16,379 bases of DNA from Halovivax sp. (GTDB lineage Archaea > Halobacteriota > Halobacteria > Halobacteriales > Natrialbaceae), in NCBI GenBank assembly GCA_007119345.1, contig SKPV01000235.1, positions 1-16,379 of the forward strand. The letters are read 5' to 3'. Position numbers and translations under genes: made by a program. This document shows, piece by piece, positions 1 to 5,834 of this stretch (positions within the stretch are counted from its first letter, which is position 1; each line of letters begins with the position of its first letter). Under the pieces are notes generated by a model that was not told where the DNA came from, searched no databases, and worked only from the letters and a program-made list of their open reading frames with translations.

Positions 1-158
1 CGGGCCCCGACAAAAGCGCGTCGTCGTTCGTCGAGGCGGCCGGCGGCGGGGCGGTCGGGGAGGCCGGCGGCGCCGTCGGGGAGGCCGGCGGCGCCGTCGG
101 GGCCGGCGCTGCAGGAAGCGGCCGCTCCTCGGACGTGCCGGGAGAAGATGGGACCGAT
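1..158. other. Window edge, no assignable gene
   Basis: This stretch lies downstream of cetZ and runs off the left edge. All frames were read. One plus frame gives an Ala/Gly-rich peptide that runs on without a stop through the antisense of cetZ, another plus frame is Arg/Pro-rich and stops at 160-162, and one minus frame is Pro/Ala-rich but shows no start codon. None looks like a convincing gene end. The only clear structure is the 21-bp tandem repeat listed separately. Part of a neighbouring low-complexity gene could lie here, but it cannot be assigned from this window. Confidence 0.5.
54..108. repeat. 21-bp tandem repeat, about 2.6 copies
   Basis: Two identical 21-bp units lie at 54-74 and 75-95 and begin GTCGGGGAGGCCGG. 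A partial third copy starts at 96. The period is seven codons, so it would not shift a reading frame. It sits in unassigned sequence beyond the 3' end of cetZ. Confidence 0.85.
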
Positions 159-1343
159 CTAGAACAGCGGTTCCAGGTCGTCGGCGTCCTCCTCGACGAG
201 CTCCTCGAGGTTCTGCTCGCTCTCGGCCTGGATGTCCTCGATGTTGTCCTGGGCTTCGATCGCGACCTGCTGCAGTCGCTTGATCCGCGGGACGTTCGTG
301 ACGCCCGACAGCAGGACCGAGGCCGACACCTCGGGGACGTTGCGCGGGTAGTCGCCGCCGCGGACCTCCATGCTGCCGGTCTCCTCTTCGAGCCACTTCC
401 GACCCCGCTCGATTCCCTTGCGGTTGAGGTAGTCCGGCGGGCCCGAGAGGACCAGCAGGGCGCGCTCCGCGCCGTCGGTCTCGCAGGGCAGGGTCAGCCG
501 ACCGAGGGCGGCCTTGCGAACGAGGCTCGTGATCCGGTTGGTCGTGTTCGCGGCGTCGAGGCCGTCGCCGCCGGTCGAGCCGCCGCCGCCGGTAAAACGA
601 GAGAGCAGGCCGCCGTCGTTGGTGAGGTCGACCGTTTCGGAGGCGTAGCCGACGGTCGAGACGCCGCCGCCGGAGAGCGTGTTGATGATCTCCGAGGAGT
701 CGACGACGCTCTCGGCGACCTCCTGACCGGCCTGGACCTCGCCGGCGCCGAAGAGGACGCCGAACCGGCGGACGATCTCCTCGTTGATCTGGTCGTAGCC
801 GCCCTCGACGGACTCGCCGGTCTGTCGCCAGGAGTCGTTGTCGAAGACGAGCAGGTTGTCGACCTCGCGGACGAACGTCTGGAACGACCGGGCGGCGTTG
901 AGCGTGTAGATGCCGCCCTCGTCCGTGCCCGGCAGGACGCCGAGCCCGTAGACGGGGATCGTGTAGATCCGCTTGAGGTGTTTCGCCAGTACCGGCGCGC
1001 CGCCGGAGCCGCTCCCGCCGCCCATGCCGGCGACGATCAGGAACGCGTCGACCTCGTGGGTCGGGATCGCGTCGATCGCGTTCTGGACCTCGTCGATGTC
1101 CTCCTCGGCGACTTCCGCGCCGAGCTCGTTGTCCGCACCTACGCCGTGTCCTTTCACGCGCGCCTGTCCGATGAGCACGCGGTTTTCCTGTGGGATCCGC
1201 TTTAGACCCATGAGGTCCGCTTTCGCGGTATTGACGGCGATCGCCGCGCGGACGATCCCGCTGTTCGTTCGATCGTCGTAGTCGAGGAATCGATCGACGA
1301 TTTTTCCACCGGCCTGCCCGAATCCGATCATCGCCAGCTTCAT
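159..1343 (-). CDS. cetZ: Tubulin-like protein CetZ
   Basis: CetZ proteins are archaeal members of the FtsZ/tubulin superfamily. They bind GTP, polymerise near the membrane, and in haloarchaea affect cell shape and motility. The 394-residue protein begins MKLAMIGFGQAGGK, the conserved CetZ N-terminus with the first nucleotide-binding glycines. The tubulin signature loop is GMGGGSGSGG at residues 106-115, and the T7-loop region that completes the neighbouring GTPase site is near DQINEE (184-189). The C-terminal 30 residues are strongly acidic. Length fits the family at about 390-400 residues. The ATG at 1343 is chosen because it gives this N-terminus; the frame stays open upstream but that part is not family-like. 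A good TATA box lies 46-52 bases upstream. CetZ is preferred over FtsZ because of the GQAGGK N-terminus and the T7 sequence. Confidence 0.95.
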   Translation of the reverse strand: MKLAMIGFGQAGGKIVDRFLDYDDRTNSGIVRAAIAVNTAKADLMGLKRIPQENRVLIGQARVKGHGVGADNELGAEVAEEDIDEVQNAIDAIPTHEVDAFLIVAGMGGGSGSGGAPVLAKHLKRIYTIPVYGLGVLPGTDEGGIYTLNAARSFQTFVREVDNLLVFDNDSWRQTGESVEGGYDQINEEIVRRFGVLFGAGEVQAGQEVAESVVDSSEIINTLSGGGVSTVGYASETVDLTNDGGLLSRFTGGGGSTGGDGLDAANTTNRITSLVRKAALGRLTLPCETDGAERALLVLSGPPDYLNRKGIERGRKWLEEETGSMEVRGGDYPRNVPEVSASVLLSGVTNVPRIKRLQQVAIEAQDNIEDIQAESEQNLEELVEEDADDLEPLF

Positions 1344-1388
1344 TGGTTTTCTAGGGGCTCCGTTGGATAGAGAACAGAGGCATGAGAG

Positions 1389-1395
1389 ATATAAA
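1389..1395 (-). promoter_or_regulatory. TATA box for cetZ
   Basis: On the minus strand the sequence reads CAAAGTTTATATCTC, a textbook archaeal BRE/TATA. Placed 26-27 bases before transcription start, it predicts a 5' leader of about 20 bases before the cetZ ATG at 1343. It is the strongest TATA match in the window. Confidence 0.7.
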
Positions 1396-1462
1396 CTTTG
1401 TGTCCAGAGAATTTCACGCTCGCTAGCCATTTCGTCGAAATCGACGGACTGAGGGGCTCTCG

Positions 1463-1492
1463 ACCGCGTTCGATCGGCCCGACGAACGCGGT
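1463..1492. repeat. 10-bp inverted repeat upstream of cetZ
   Basis: ACCGCGTTCG (1463-1472) and its exact reverse complement CGAACGCGGT (1483-1492) are separated by 10 bases. It sits in the 283-bp gap between the SDR gene and cetZ, both on minus, about 70 bp upstream of the cetZ TATA box. There is no T-run after it on either strand, so a regulatory site or RNA hairpin fits better than a U-tract terminator. The rest of the gap holds a second AT-rich element around 1549-1557 and no convincing gene. Confidence 0.6.
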
Positions 1493-1626
1493 ATTTCGAG
1501 GACCGCAGGGAGGGTTTAGGTAAGGGTTGGGGTCGAACTGATCGCCCACTAAATAGGGGCCGACGGGGCAGGATCGGTGAGCGGTCCCGAACCGACGCTC
1601 GGGCCGATCGTTCGACCGGTCCGAAC

Positions 1627-2559
1627 CTACGAGCCCGCCGTCCGGTCGGATCGAACCTCGCGTCCCTCACCGCGTTCGGGCGATCCCTGCAGATACGACG
1701 CGAGCGTCGTCAACTCGTCGGTCGTGACGCCGAACGCGGTGACGTCGTTGTCGGCCACCGTGTTGTCCAGGTCGAGCGCCCGTCCCTGGTCGGCGCCGAA
1801 CGGAACGAACGGGATCGGATCGGCGAGGACCATCCCCGCTTTCGAGATCGACATCGGCACCGGGACGATCCGGACGGATCGACCCTCGGCCGCGTAGACC
1901 TGCCGCGTCACCTGCGCGAGGGAGAGTTCCTCCGGGCCGCCGAGTTCGTACGTCTCGCCGGCGCGCTCTTTCTGGTCGACGCAGTCGGCGAGCATCGGCG
2001 CCAGGTCGCCGACCCAGATCAGCTGGTAACGCGTTCGTCCGCCGCCCGGCAGCGCGGTCACGTACGGCGTCGTGATCAGCTTGACGAACCAGAGGAACTC
2101 GCTTCCCTCGCCGAAGACGATCGACGGACGGACGATCACGCCGCCGAGCGACGACTCGCGAACGACTCGTTCCGCGCGCCCTTTCGCCCGCAGGTAGGCC
2201 GTCTCCGCCTCCGGATCGACCCCCAGCCCGCTCACCTGGACGAAGCGGTCGACGTCGGCGTCCGCTGCCGCGCGCACCAGATTCTCCGTCCCGCCGAGGT
2301 GTACCGACTCGTACGCCTCGTCGGGGAGATCGAACAGCGGTGACGGCGAGACGAGGTTGACGATCGCGTCCCGCCCCGCGACCGCCTCGGCGAGCGATTC
2401 CGGTTCGGTGACATCGCCCGCCGTCGCGTCCACGCGCGCCGGCAGGTGCGCGTCCGCGGGCTCGCGAGCGAGCGCCGCGACCTCGTGACCGCGATCGACG
2501 AGTTCCGCACAGAGCGCCGAGCCGATGAATCCCGTTCCGCCGGCGACGAGTACGTCCAT
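1627..2559 (-). CDS. NAD(P)-binding atypical SDR (NDUFA9-like epimerase family)
   Basis: This 310-residue protein has a Rossmann fold that begins MDVLVAGGTGFIGSAL, with the GGTGFIG dinucleotide-binding motif at residues 7-13. A YxxxK pair (Tyr122, Lys126 in AYLRAKGRAE) and an upstream Ser (VQVSG, near 110) match the SDR catalytic layout. The VNLVSP and GGTENLV segments are typical of the atypical SDRs annotated as 'complex I NDUFA9 subunit family' or NAD(P)H-binding proteins. In archaea their substrate is generally unknown, and roles in quinone or lipid chemistry are only guesses. The ATG at 2559 gives the canonical N-terminus. An AT-rich element 25-34 bases upstream suits a leaderless transcript. 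The gene is divergent from tmk and lies upstream of cetZ on the same strand, with a gap long enough for separate promoters. Confidence 0.88.
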   Translation of the reverse strand: MDVLVAGGTGFIGSALCAELVDRGHEVAALAREPADAHLPARVDATAGDVTEPESLAEAVAGRDAIVNLVSPSPLFDLPDEAYESVHLGGTENLVRAAADADVDRFVQVSGLGVDPEAETAYLRAKGRAERVVRESSLGGVIVRPSIVFGEGSEFLWFVKLITTPYVTALPGGGRTRYQLIWVGDLAPMLADCVDQKERAGETYELGGPEELSLAQVTRQVYAAEGRSVRIVPVPMSISKAGMVLADPIPFVPFGADQGRALDLDNTVADNDVTAFGVTTDELTTLASYLQGSPERGEGREVRSDRTAGS

Positions 2560-2583
2560 ACGTCACCGTTGGGCCCCAGCACG

Positions 2584-2593
2584 GATAATATCT
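2584..2593. promoter_or_regulatory. Shared A/T element between SDR gene and tmk
   Basis: GATAATATCT is the only A/T-rich stretch in the 79-106 bp between the two divergent starts. On minus it reads AGATATTATC, centred about 29 bases before the SDR ATG, which is ideal for a leaderless start. On plus it would place tmk transcription near 2613-2616, giving a 5' leader of about 25-50 bases. One element may therefore serve both directions. Confidence 0.5.
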
Positions 2594-2665
2594 GTGCGAA
2601 ACGGGCGATCGAGCGCGATCGCCCCACTCGACAGAATCATGTGCGCCGACGAGCGAGTCGAGGGC

Positions 2666-3259
2666 ATGCTCGTCACGCTCGAGGGGATCGACGGGAGCGG
2701 GAAGACGACGGTCTGGGAGGCGCTGGTGGCGGAGTTCCCCGACGCGACGTTCACCCGCGAGCCCACGGACTCGCGCTACGGCGACGCGGTCTACGAGTCG
2801 ATCGCCGACGAGGACGCCGACCCCCTCGCCGAGCTCTTCCTCTACACCGCAGATCACGCCGACCACCTCGCGCGGGTGATCGAACCGGCGCTCGAGCGCG
2901 GCGACCTGGTGATCTCGGATCGCTACGCCGACTCGCGATACGCTTACCAGGGAGCGACGCTCGAGGGCGAGATCGACCGGCCGATGGCGTACGTCCGCGG
3001 GATCCACGCCGCCTTCACGATCGAACCCGACCTGACGCTGTACTTCGACCTGGATCCCGAGACGGCCGCGGCCCGCGCGGGGTCGACGAACAAGTTCGAA
3101 CGCGCCGACTACCTCGCGCGGGTGCGCGAAAACTACGAGCACCTCCTCGAGCACGATCCGCACCGCTTCGTCCGGATCGACGCGACGCAGCCGCCGGAGG
3201 ACGTGATCGAGGGCGCCATCCGAGTCGTCGAAGACGCGGTGAAAGCCGAAGGGACCTGA
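2666..3259 (+). CDS. tmk: Thymidylate kinase (dTMP kinase)
   Basis: This enzyme phosphorylates dTMP to dTDP with ATP, an essential step in dTTP supply. From the ATG at 2666 the protein has 197 residues, the usual size. It starts MLVTLEGIDGSGKTT, the TMK P-loop at residues 7-15. FTREPTDSRYG (29-39) is the REP region that contacts the nucleotides, and VISDRYADSRYAYQG (83-97) holds the DRY motif and the thymidine-binding segment. An in-frame ATG at 2639 would add nine residues (MCADERVEG) that are not part of the family core, so 2666 is preferred; neither start has a good Shine-Dalgarno. The gene is divergent from the SDR gene and shares its AT-rich promoter region. It stops six bases before the end of the decayed hydrolase fragment on the opposite strand. 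Confidence 0.93.
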   Translation: MLVTLEGIDGSGKTTVWEALVAEFPDATFTREPTDSRYGDAVYESIADEDADPLAELFLYTADHADHLARVIEPALERGDLVISDRYADSRYAYQGATLEGEIDRPMAYVRGIHAAFTIEPDLTLYFDLDPETAAARAGSTNKFERADYLARVRENYEHLLEHDPHRFVRIDATQPPEDVIEGAIRVVEDAVKAEGT

Positions 3260-3262
3260 CGA

Positions 3263-3510
3263 TCACCGCGGACCTTGTCCGTCGGCGGGACGGACGGACC
3301 ACCGCGGGTACGCCCCGCCGGCGACGTGCAGGCGGATGCGGTCCCCGGGCTCGAACCGGAACGCCGTGGGCCAGCACTCGACCGTCACCCGACGGGGACC
3401 CGTCGACTCCGTCCGCTCGGCCGGGCGAAGCCGTACCAGCCCGTCGCAGACGGATCTCGATTCTCGCCGGCCCGGCGGCCCGGGATGGACCGGACGCGAA
3501 CCGGTAGCAC
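3263..3510 (-). pseudogene. Decayed C-terminal fragment of a CocE/NonD (X-Pro dipeptidyl-peptidase) hydrolase
   Basis: In one minus frame the sequence reads SVCDGLVRLRPAERTE, then RRVTVECWPTAFRFEPGDRI (the last residue before RLHV), then GGAYPRW. This is the order of the C-terminal jelly-roll domain of CocE/NonD serine hydrolases, where the family has roughly SVCDGIVRLR, a V-ELWPTAHRF segment, GHRIRL-VSS and FPRF-RN. The match begins near VHPGPPGRRESRS. The catalytic alpha/beta-hydrolase domain is absent: the same frame upstream is only the antisense of the adjacent Lrp gene. The tail stops early at 3263, without the usual final strand. It is therefore a remnant of a lost gene. Homology was recognised by motif and not tested by search. 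The rest of 3511-3642 shows nothing recognisable. Confidence 0.65.
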
Positions 3511-3642
3511 ACACTCCGCCAGCGCGAGGAGAGGGTGGGCGACGAGTAGCGCGCGTTCCCCATCGTTCGCGTGGCGCTCGGGAGAAAGGACGCGACTCGC
3601 GGTGTCCGGAGCCGGCGAGAGAACGAGCGGAGCCCGCCCGCG

Positions 3643-3873
3643 TCAGTCCATCGCGATGTAGGTTTTCGTGTCGGTCACCCCGTCGTGCGACTGGATTCCC
3701 GCGGAGACGGCCTTCAGGACGTCGTAGACTTCGGGCGCGTCCACCTCCGCGATGATGTCGAAGTTGCCCGCCACGATGTGGGCGTCGGTGACCGACTCCA
3801 CGTCCCGGATCGCATCCAGGAGTCCTTCGGACTTTCCGGCCGTGGTCTTCACCATGATGAACGCGTGGACCAT
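3643..3873 (-). CDS. Stand-alone Lrp/AsnC effector-binding (RAM) protein, copy 1
   Basis: This 76-residue protein consists of only the RAM/ACT-like ligand-binding domain of Lrp/AsnC regulators, without the HTH. It begins MVHAFIMVKT, contains DAHIVAGNFDIIAEVDA in the middle, and ends GVTDTKTYIAMD, all typical of the family's beta-alpha-beta fold. Such proteins form oligomers that bind small effectors, often amino acids, and can work with full-length Lrp or other partners. The ATG at 3873 matches the family N-terminus and the paralogue at 4728; an upstream start at 3897 would add an unlike segment. A TATA-like element lies about 30 bases upstream. It is divergent from the TrkA gene, and its paralogue is translationally coupled to TrkA, so a shared link to K+ transport is likely. 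Confidence 0.9.
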   Translation of the reverse strand: MVHAFIMVKTTAGKSEGLLDAIRDVESVTDAHIVAGNFDIIAEVDAPEVYDVLKAVSAGIQSHDGVTDTKTYIAMD

Positions 3874-3897
3874 CGCCGGTGTGATACACCCTGACAC

Positions 3898-3908
3898 GAC
3901 TAAAGCCT
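3898..3908 (-). promoter_or_regulatory. TATA-like element for Lrp copy 1
   Basis: On minus the sequence reads GGCTTTAGTCG, centred about 31 bases before the ATG at 3873. This fits the spacing of leaderless or near-leaderless haloarchaeal promoters. Confidence 0.45.
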
Positions 3909-3964
3909 TTGCCCGGGGCGTTCGCCCGGTCGAGGCGCTCTCGCACGTCCAGCGGTGGACCCGT

Positions 3965-3989
3965 CGACTCCGTCCTCGCGGCGGAGTCG
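3965..3989. repeat. 8-bp inverted repeat upstream of the trkA promoter
   Basis: CGACTCCG (3965-3972) pairs exactly with CGGAGTCG (3982-3989) across a 9-base loop. It ends about 10 bases before the TATA element of the trkA gene, within the divergent lrp/trkA region. It could be an operator, but it overlaps an 18-bp direct repeat also found at 3397, so it may simply be part of a duplicated scrap. Confidence 0.5.
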
Positions 3990-3997
3990 CTCCGGGG

Positions 3998-4009
3998 CAA
4001 ACTTATTGA
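3998..4009 (+). promoter_or_regulatory. TATA element for the trkA-lrp operon
   Basis: CAAACTTATTGA is centred about 28 bases before the ATG at 4033, the spacing of a haloarchaeal leaderless promoter. No Shine-Dalgarno precedes that ATG, which agrees with a leaderless first gene. Confidence 0.6.
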
Positions 4010-4032
4010 CTGGGGCCGGCGTACCCGGGAGC

Positions 4033-4728
4033 ATGCGGTTCGTTATCGTCGGTGCCGGACGCGTCGGGCTGCGAACCGCCCGCGTCCTGCGCGAGGAAGG
4101 CCACGAGGTGACGCTGATCGAGCGCGACGAGTCGAAGATCCGGCGCGCTCGGTCGAACGACTTCGACGTCGTCGCGGGCGACGGCTCCCGCGAGGAGGTG
4201 TTAGGAGAGGCGGGACTCGAGGACGCCGACGCCCTGGGCGCGCTGACCGGCGACCTCAACGTCAACTTCGCGGCCTGCATGATCGGCAAGCACTACGACT
4301 GTCGGACCATCATGCGGATCGACGACGACTACCGCGAGCAGATCTACCGCAAGTACGCCGACGAGGTCGACGAGGTGGTCTACCCCGAGCGACTGGGAGC
4401 GATCGGTGCAAAAAACGCCCTGCTGGGCGGAACGATCCGCGCCATCGCGGACATCGCCCAGCACCTCCAGGTCGTCGAGCTGACGATCACCGACGACGCC
4501 CCGGTCGAGGGGTACTCGATCAGCGAGCTGGAACTGCCGGCCGACGCAACCCTCCTCGCACACGGCAAGGAAGGGGCCGAGTACGCGATCCCGGGCCCCG
4601 ACGAATCGCTCACCGCGGGCGACCGGCTGGTCGTCCTCGCGGACTTCGCGGTGCTGAGCGACGTGCGCCAGATCGTCGTCGGTCGGACCGCCGGCCGCGC
4701 GACCGCAGACGCCGGAGGTGTCAACTGA
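4033..4728 (+). CDS. TrkA-type RCK protein (K+ transport regulatory subunit)
   Basis: TrkA/KtrA-type proteins are cytoplasmic NAD(H)- or nucleotide-binding subunits that gate TrkH/KtrB-type K+ channels in the membrane. The 231-residue protein opens MRFVIVGAGRVG, a GxGxxG Rossmann motif at residues 7-12, followed by TLIERDE with the acidic ribose-binding residue Glu30. Residues 1 to about 130 form RCK_N. Residues about 145-220 match RCK_C, with a GYSISELELP segment and DRLVVLAD near 197-204. One RCK_N plus one RCK_C is the usual archaeal size, half of the bacterial duplicated TrkA. The stop shares one base with the next gene's start, so the two are co-transcribed and coupled. No TrkH membrane partner is present in this window, so it must be encoded elsewhere or the protein has another partner. 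Confidence 0.92.
   Translation: MRFVIVGAGRVGLRTARVLREEGHEVTLIERDESKIRRARSNDFDVVAGDGSREEVLGEAGLEDADALGALTGDLNVNFAACMIGKHYDCRTIMRIDDDYREQIYRKYADEVDEVVYPERLGAIGAKNALLGGTIRAIADIAQHLQVVELTITDDAPVEGYSISELELPADATLLAHGKEGAEYAIPGPDESLTAGDRLVVLADFAVLSDVRQIVVGRTAGRATADAGGVN
4714..4720 (+). promoter_or_regulatory. Strong Shine-Dalgarno for Lrp copy 2
   Basis: GGAGGTG lies inside the end of the trkA coding sequence, seven bases before the ATG at 4728. It fixes that start and shows that this internal operon gene has an SD, unlike the leaderless-type first genes of the window. Confidence 0.8.
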
Positions 4729-4958
4729 TGGTTACCGCATTCATCATGGTCAAGGCGAACACGGGCGAAGCGGACCGACTCCGCGAGGAGATCGAATCGA
4801 TCGACGGCGTCGTCTCCGCCCACATCGTCGCGGGCGACGTCGACCTCATCGCGAAGGCGAGCGTCGACGCTCCCGCAGCGGTCAAGCAGATCGCCGCGAC
4901 GGAGATCCAGGGAGTGGACGGGGTCGAAGGGACCCAGACGTACATCGCGATGGACTGA
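4728..4958 (+). CDS. Stand-alone Lrp/AsnC effector-binding (RAM) protein, copy 2
   Basis: This 76-residue RAM-only protein has the same length as the one at 3643-3873 and is clearly paralogous: MVTAFIMVKANTG, then SAHIVAGDVDLIAKASVDA, then GVEGTQTYIAMD. There is no HTH, so it is an effector-binding module and not a DNA-binding regulator by itself. Its ATG overlaps the trkA stop by one base (TGATG) and follows a GGAGGTG site. Tight coupling suggests roughly matched amounts of the two proteins and a working link, perhaps sensing a metabolite to tune K+ uptake; that link is inference. The ends of the two paralogues are nearly identical (TKTYIAMD / TQTYIAMD), while the middles differ enough to suggest different ligands or an old duplication. 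Confidence 0.92.
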   Translation: MVTAFIMVKANTGEADRLREEIESIDGVVSAHIVAGDVDLIAKASVDAPAAVKQIAATEIQGVDGVEGTQTYIAMD

Positions 4959-4959
4959 C

Positions 4960-4994
4960 CGTCCCGGGACGATCGATCGGATCGCACCGATCGA
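4960..4994. terminator. Palindrome and hairpin after Lrp copy 2
   Basis: Immediately after the stop there is a perfect 12-bp palindrome, CGTCCCGGGACG (4960-4971). It is followed by an inverted repeat TCGATCGG (4973-4980) / CCGATCGA (4987-4994) with a 6-base loop. There is no following T-run, so a role in termination is only suggested by position. Confidence 0.35.
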
Positions 4995-4996
4995 AT

Positions 4997-5034
4997 CACG
5001 TCGGCCGGACCGGGTCACGTCGCCCGGACCGGGT
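4997..5034. repeat. 19-bp tandem duplication
   Basis: Two 19-bp copies (4997-5015, 5016-5034) differ at one base: CACGTCGGCCGGACCGGGT and CACGTCGCCCGGACCGGGT. The next bases (CACATC) begin a broken third copy. It lies in the gap between the convergent Lrp copy 2 and DUF5813 genes. Confidence 0.85.
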
Positions 5035-5086
5035 CACATCAACCCGATAGCACCGTCCCAGCAGTCCTGCGCACCCGCACCGCTGG

Positions 5087-5105
5087 CGCCGGCCGAGAGC
5101 CGGCG
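5087..5105. terminator. GC hairpin beyond the DUF5813 stop
   Basis: CGCCGGC (5087-5093) pairs exactly with GCCGGCG (5099-5105) around the loop CGAGA. It is nine bases downstream of the DUF5813 stop on minus, in the convergent gap. Its position suits a terminator or 3'-end stabiliser; there is no U-tract. Confidence 0.35.
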
Positions 5106-5113
5106 GGAGCGAA

Positions 5114-5641
5114 CTACGGCGGCGCGTCTCCACCCTCGGCGGCTCCCCGTCCCCGGCTCTGAGCGTTCTCGAGCAGCGTCGCCGCGGGTCCGCGGTACTC
5201 GTAACCGGGGATCAGTCCCTGCGCGTAGGTACCTTCGACGTACTCGATCAGCGCCTTCGCGTCCTCGACGCCCTCGGCGGCGTTCCAGGCGGCGTACTCC
5301 AGGGTCACCCGGATCACCGACGGCTCGCGAGTCACCGCGGGCGCCTCGTGCGTATCCGTTCGCGCCACGTCGAAGACGTCCTGGAGTCGCCGCTCCAGCG
5401 TCTCGGCCCAGTCGTCCTCGACGACGGCGGGGACCGGTCGGTCCGCGACCGCCGCGTCCAGGGAGGGCAGTTCGATCACGACGACGAACTCGCCGTCGCG
5501 TCGCCCCTCGGCCGGCTTGGCGTCGACGAGGGCGTCGAAGACGGTCGTCGTCAGTTCGTAGCCGCCGTCGGCCGGTTCGAACGCGTCGTGGGCGTCCAGT
5601 TCGCGCTCGACCGGGTCCGGGAGGGAAGCGTCGTCGCTCAT
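5114..5641 (-). CDS. DUF5813 family haloarchaeal protein
   Basis: The function is unknown. This 175-residue acidic protein has features I associate with haloarchaeal DUF5813: an N-terminal AHDAFEPADGGYELTTTVFD segment (one copy, near residue 18), a middle FVVVIELPSLDAAVAD strand-rich region, then DAKALIEYVEGTYAQG and LIPGYEYRGP near the C-terminus. No signal peptide, membrane segment or metal motif is seen. The ATG at 5641 is chosen over an upstream start because an A/T run sits 24-28 bases before it (minus CTTTTTCG), as in leaderless promoters, and because the added residues look non-coding. It lies 177 bp beyond the end of the hut operon on the same strand, but its own promoter and the intervening repeat array argue against co-transcription. 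Confidence 0.8.
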   Translation of the reverse strand: MSDDASLPDPVERELDAHDAFEPADGGYELTTTVFDALVDAKPAEGRRDGEFVVVIELPSLDAAVADRPVPAVVEDDWAETLERRLQDVFDVARTDTHEAPAVTREPSVIRVTLEYAAWNAAEGVEDAKALIEYVEGTYAQGLIPGYEYRGPAATLLENAQSRGRGAAEGGDAPP

Positions 5642-5662
5642 CGTGCGAGCGGACGTGACGGA

Positions 5663-5671
5663 CGAAAAAGG
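5663..5671 (-). promoter_or_regulatory. A/T promoter element for the DUF5813 gene
   Basis: On minus it reads CCTTTTTCG, centred about 26 bases before the ATG at 5641. This is the expected TATA spacing for a leaderless haloarchaeal transcript. It is a T-run rather than a true TATA. Confidence 0.4.
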
Positions 5672-5714
5672 GCGTTGCGCTGTGGGCGCGGACCGAGCCT
5701 CGTGCATCGACGTA

Positions 5715-5834
5715 TCGCGGAGTCATCCCGCCGACCTCTCGCGGGCTCACCCCGCCGATCTCACGAGGAGTCATCCCGCCGACCTCTCGCGAGCTCACCC
5801 CGCCGACCTCACGCGGAGTCACTCCGTCGACGCC
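5715..5834. repeat. 24-bp tandem array, five copies, at the hutH 3' end
   Basis: Five units of exactly 24 bp occupy 5715-5738, 5739-5762, 5763-5786, 5787-5810 and 5811-5834. On minus each reads like GGTCGGCGGGATGACTCCGC, and units alternate between an ATGACTCC and a GTGAGC core. The unit nearest hutH contains the hutH stop codon and its last codons, so the array looks like a reiteration of the gene's end. Units are contiguous with no spacers, so it is not a CRISPR. Translated on minus it is an 8-residue periodic frame, but no gene is supported there. No strong hairpin was found in a unit. Confidence 0.9.
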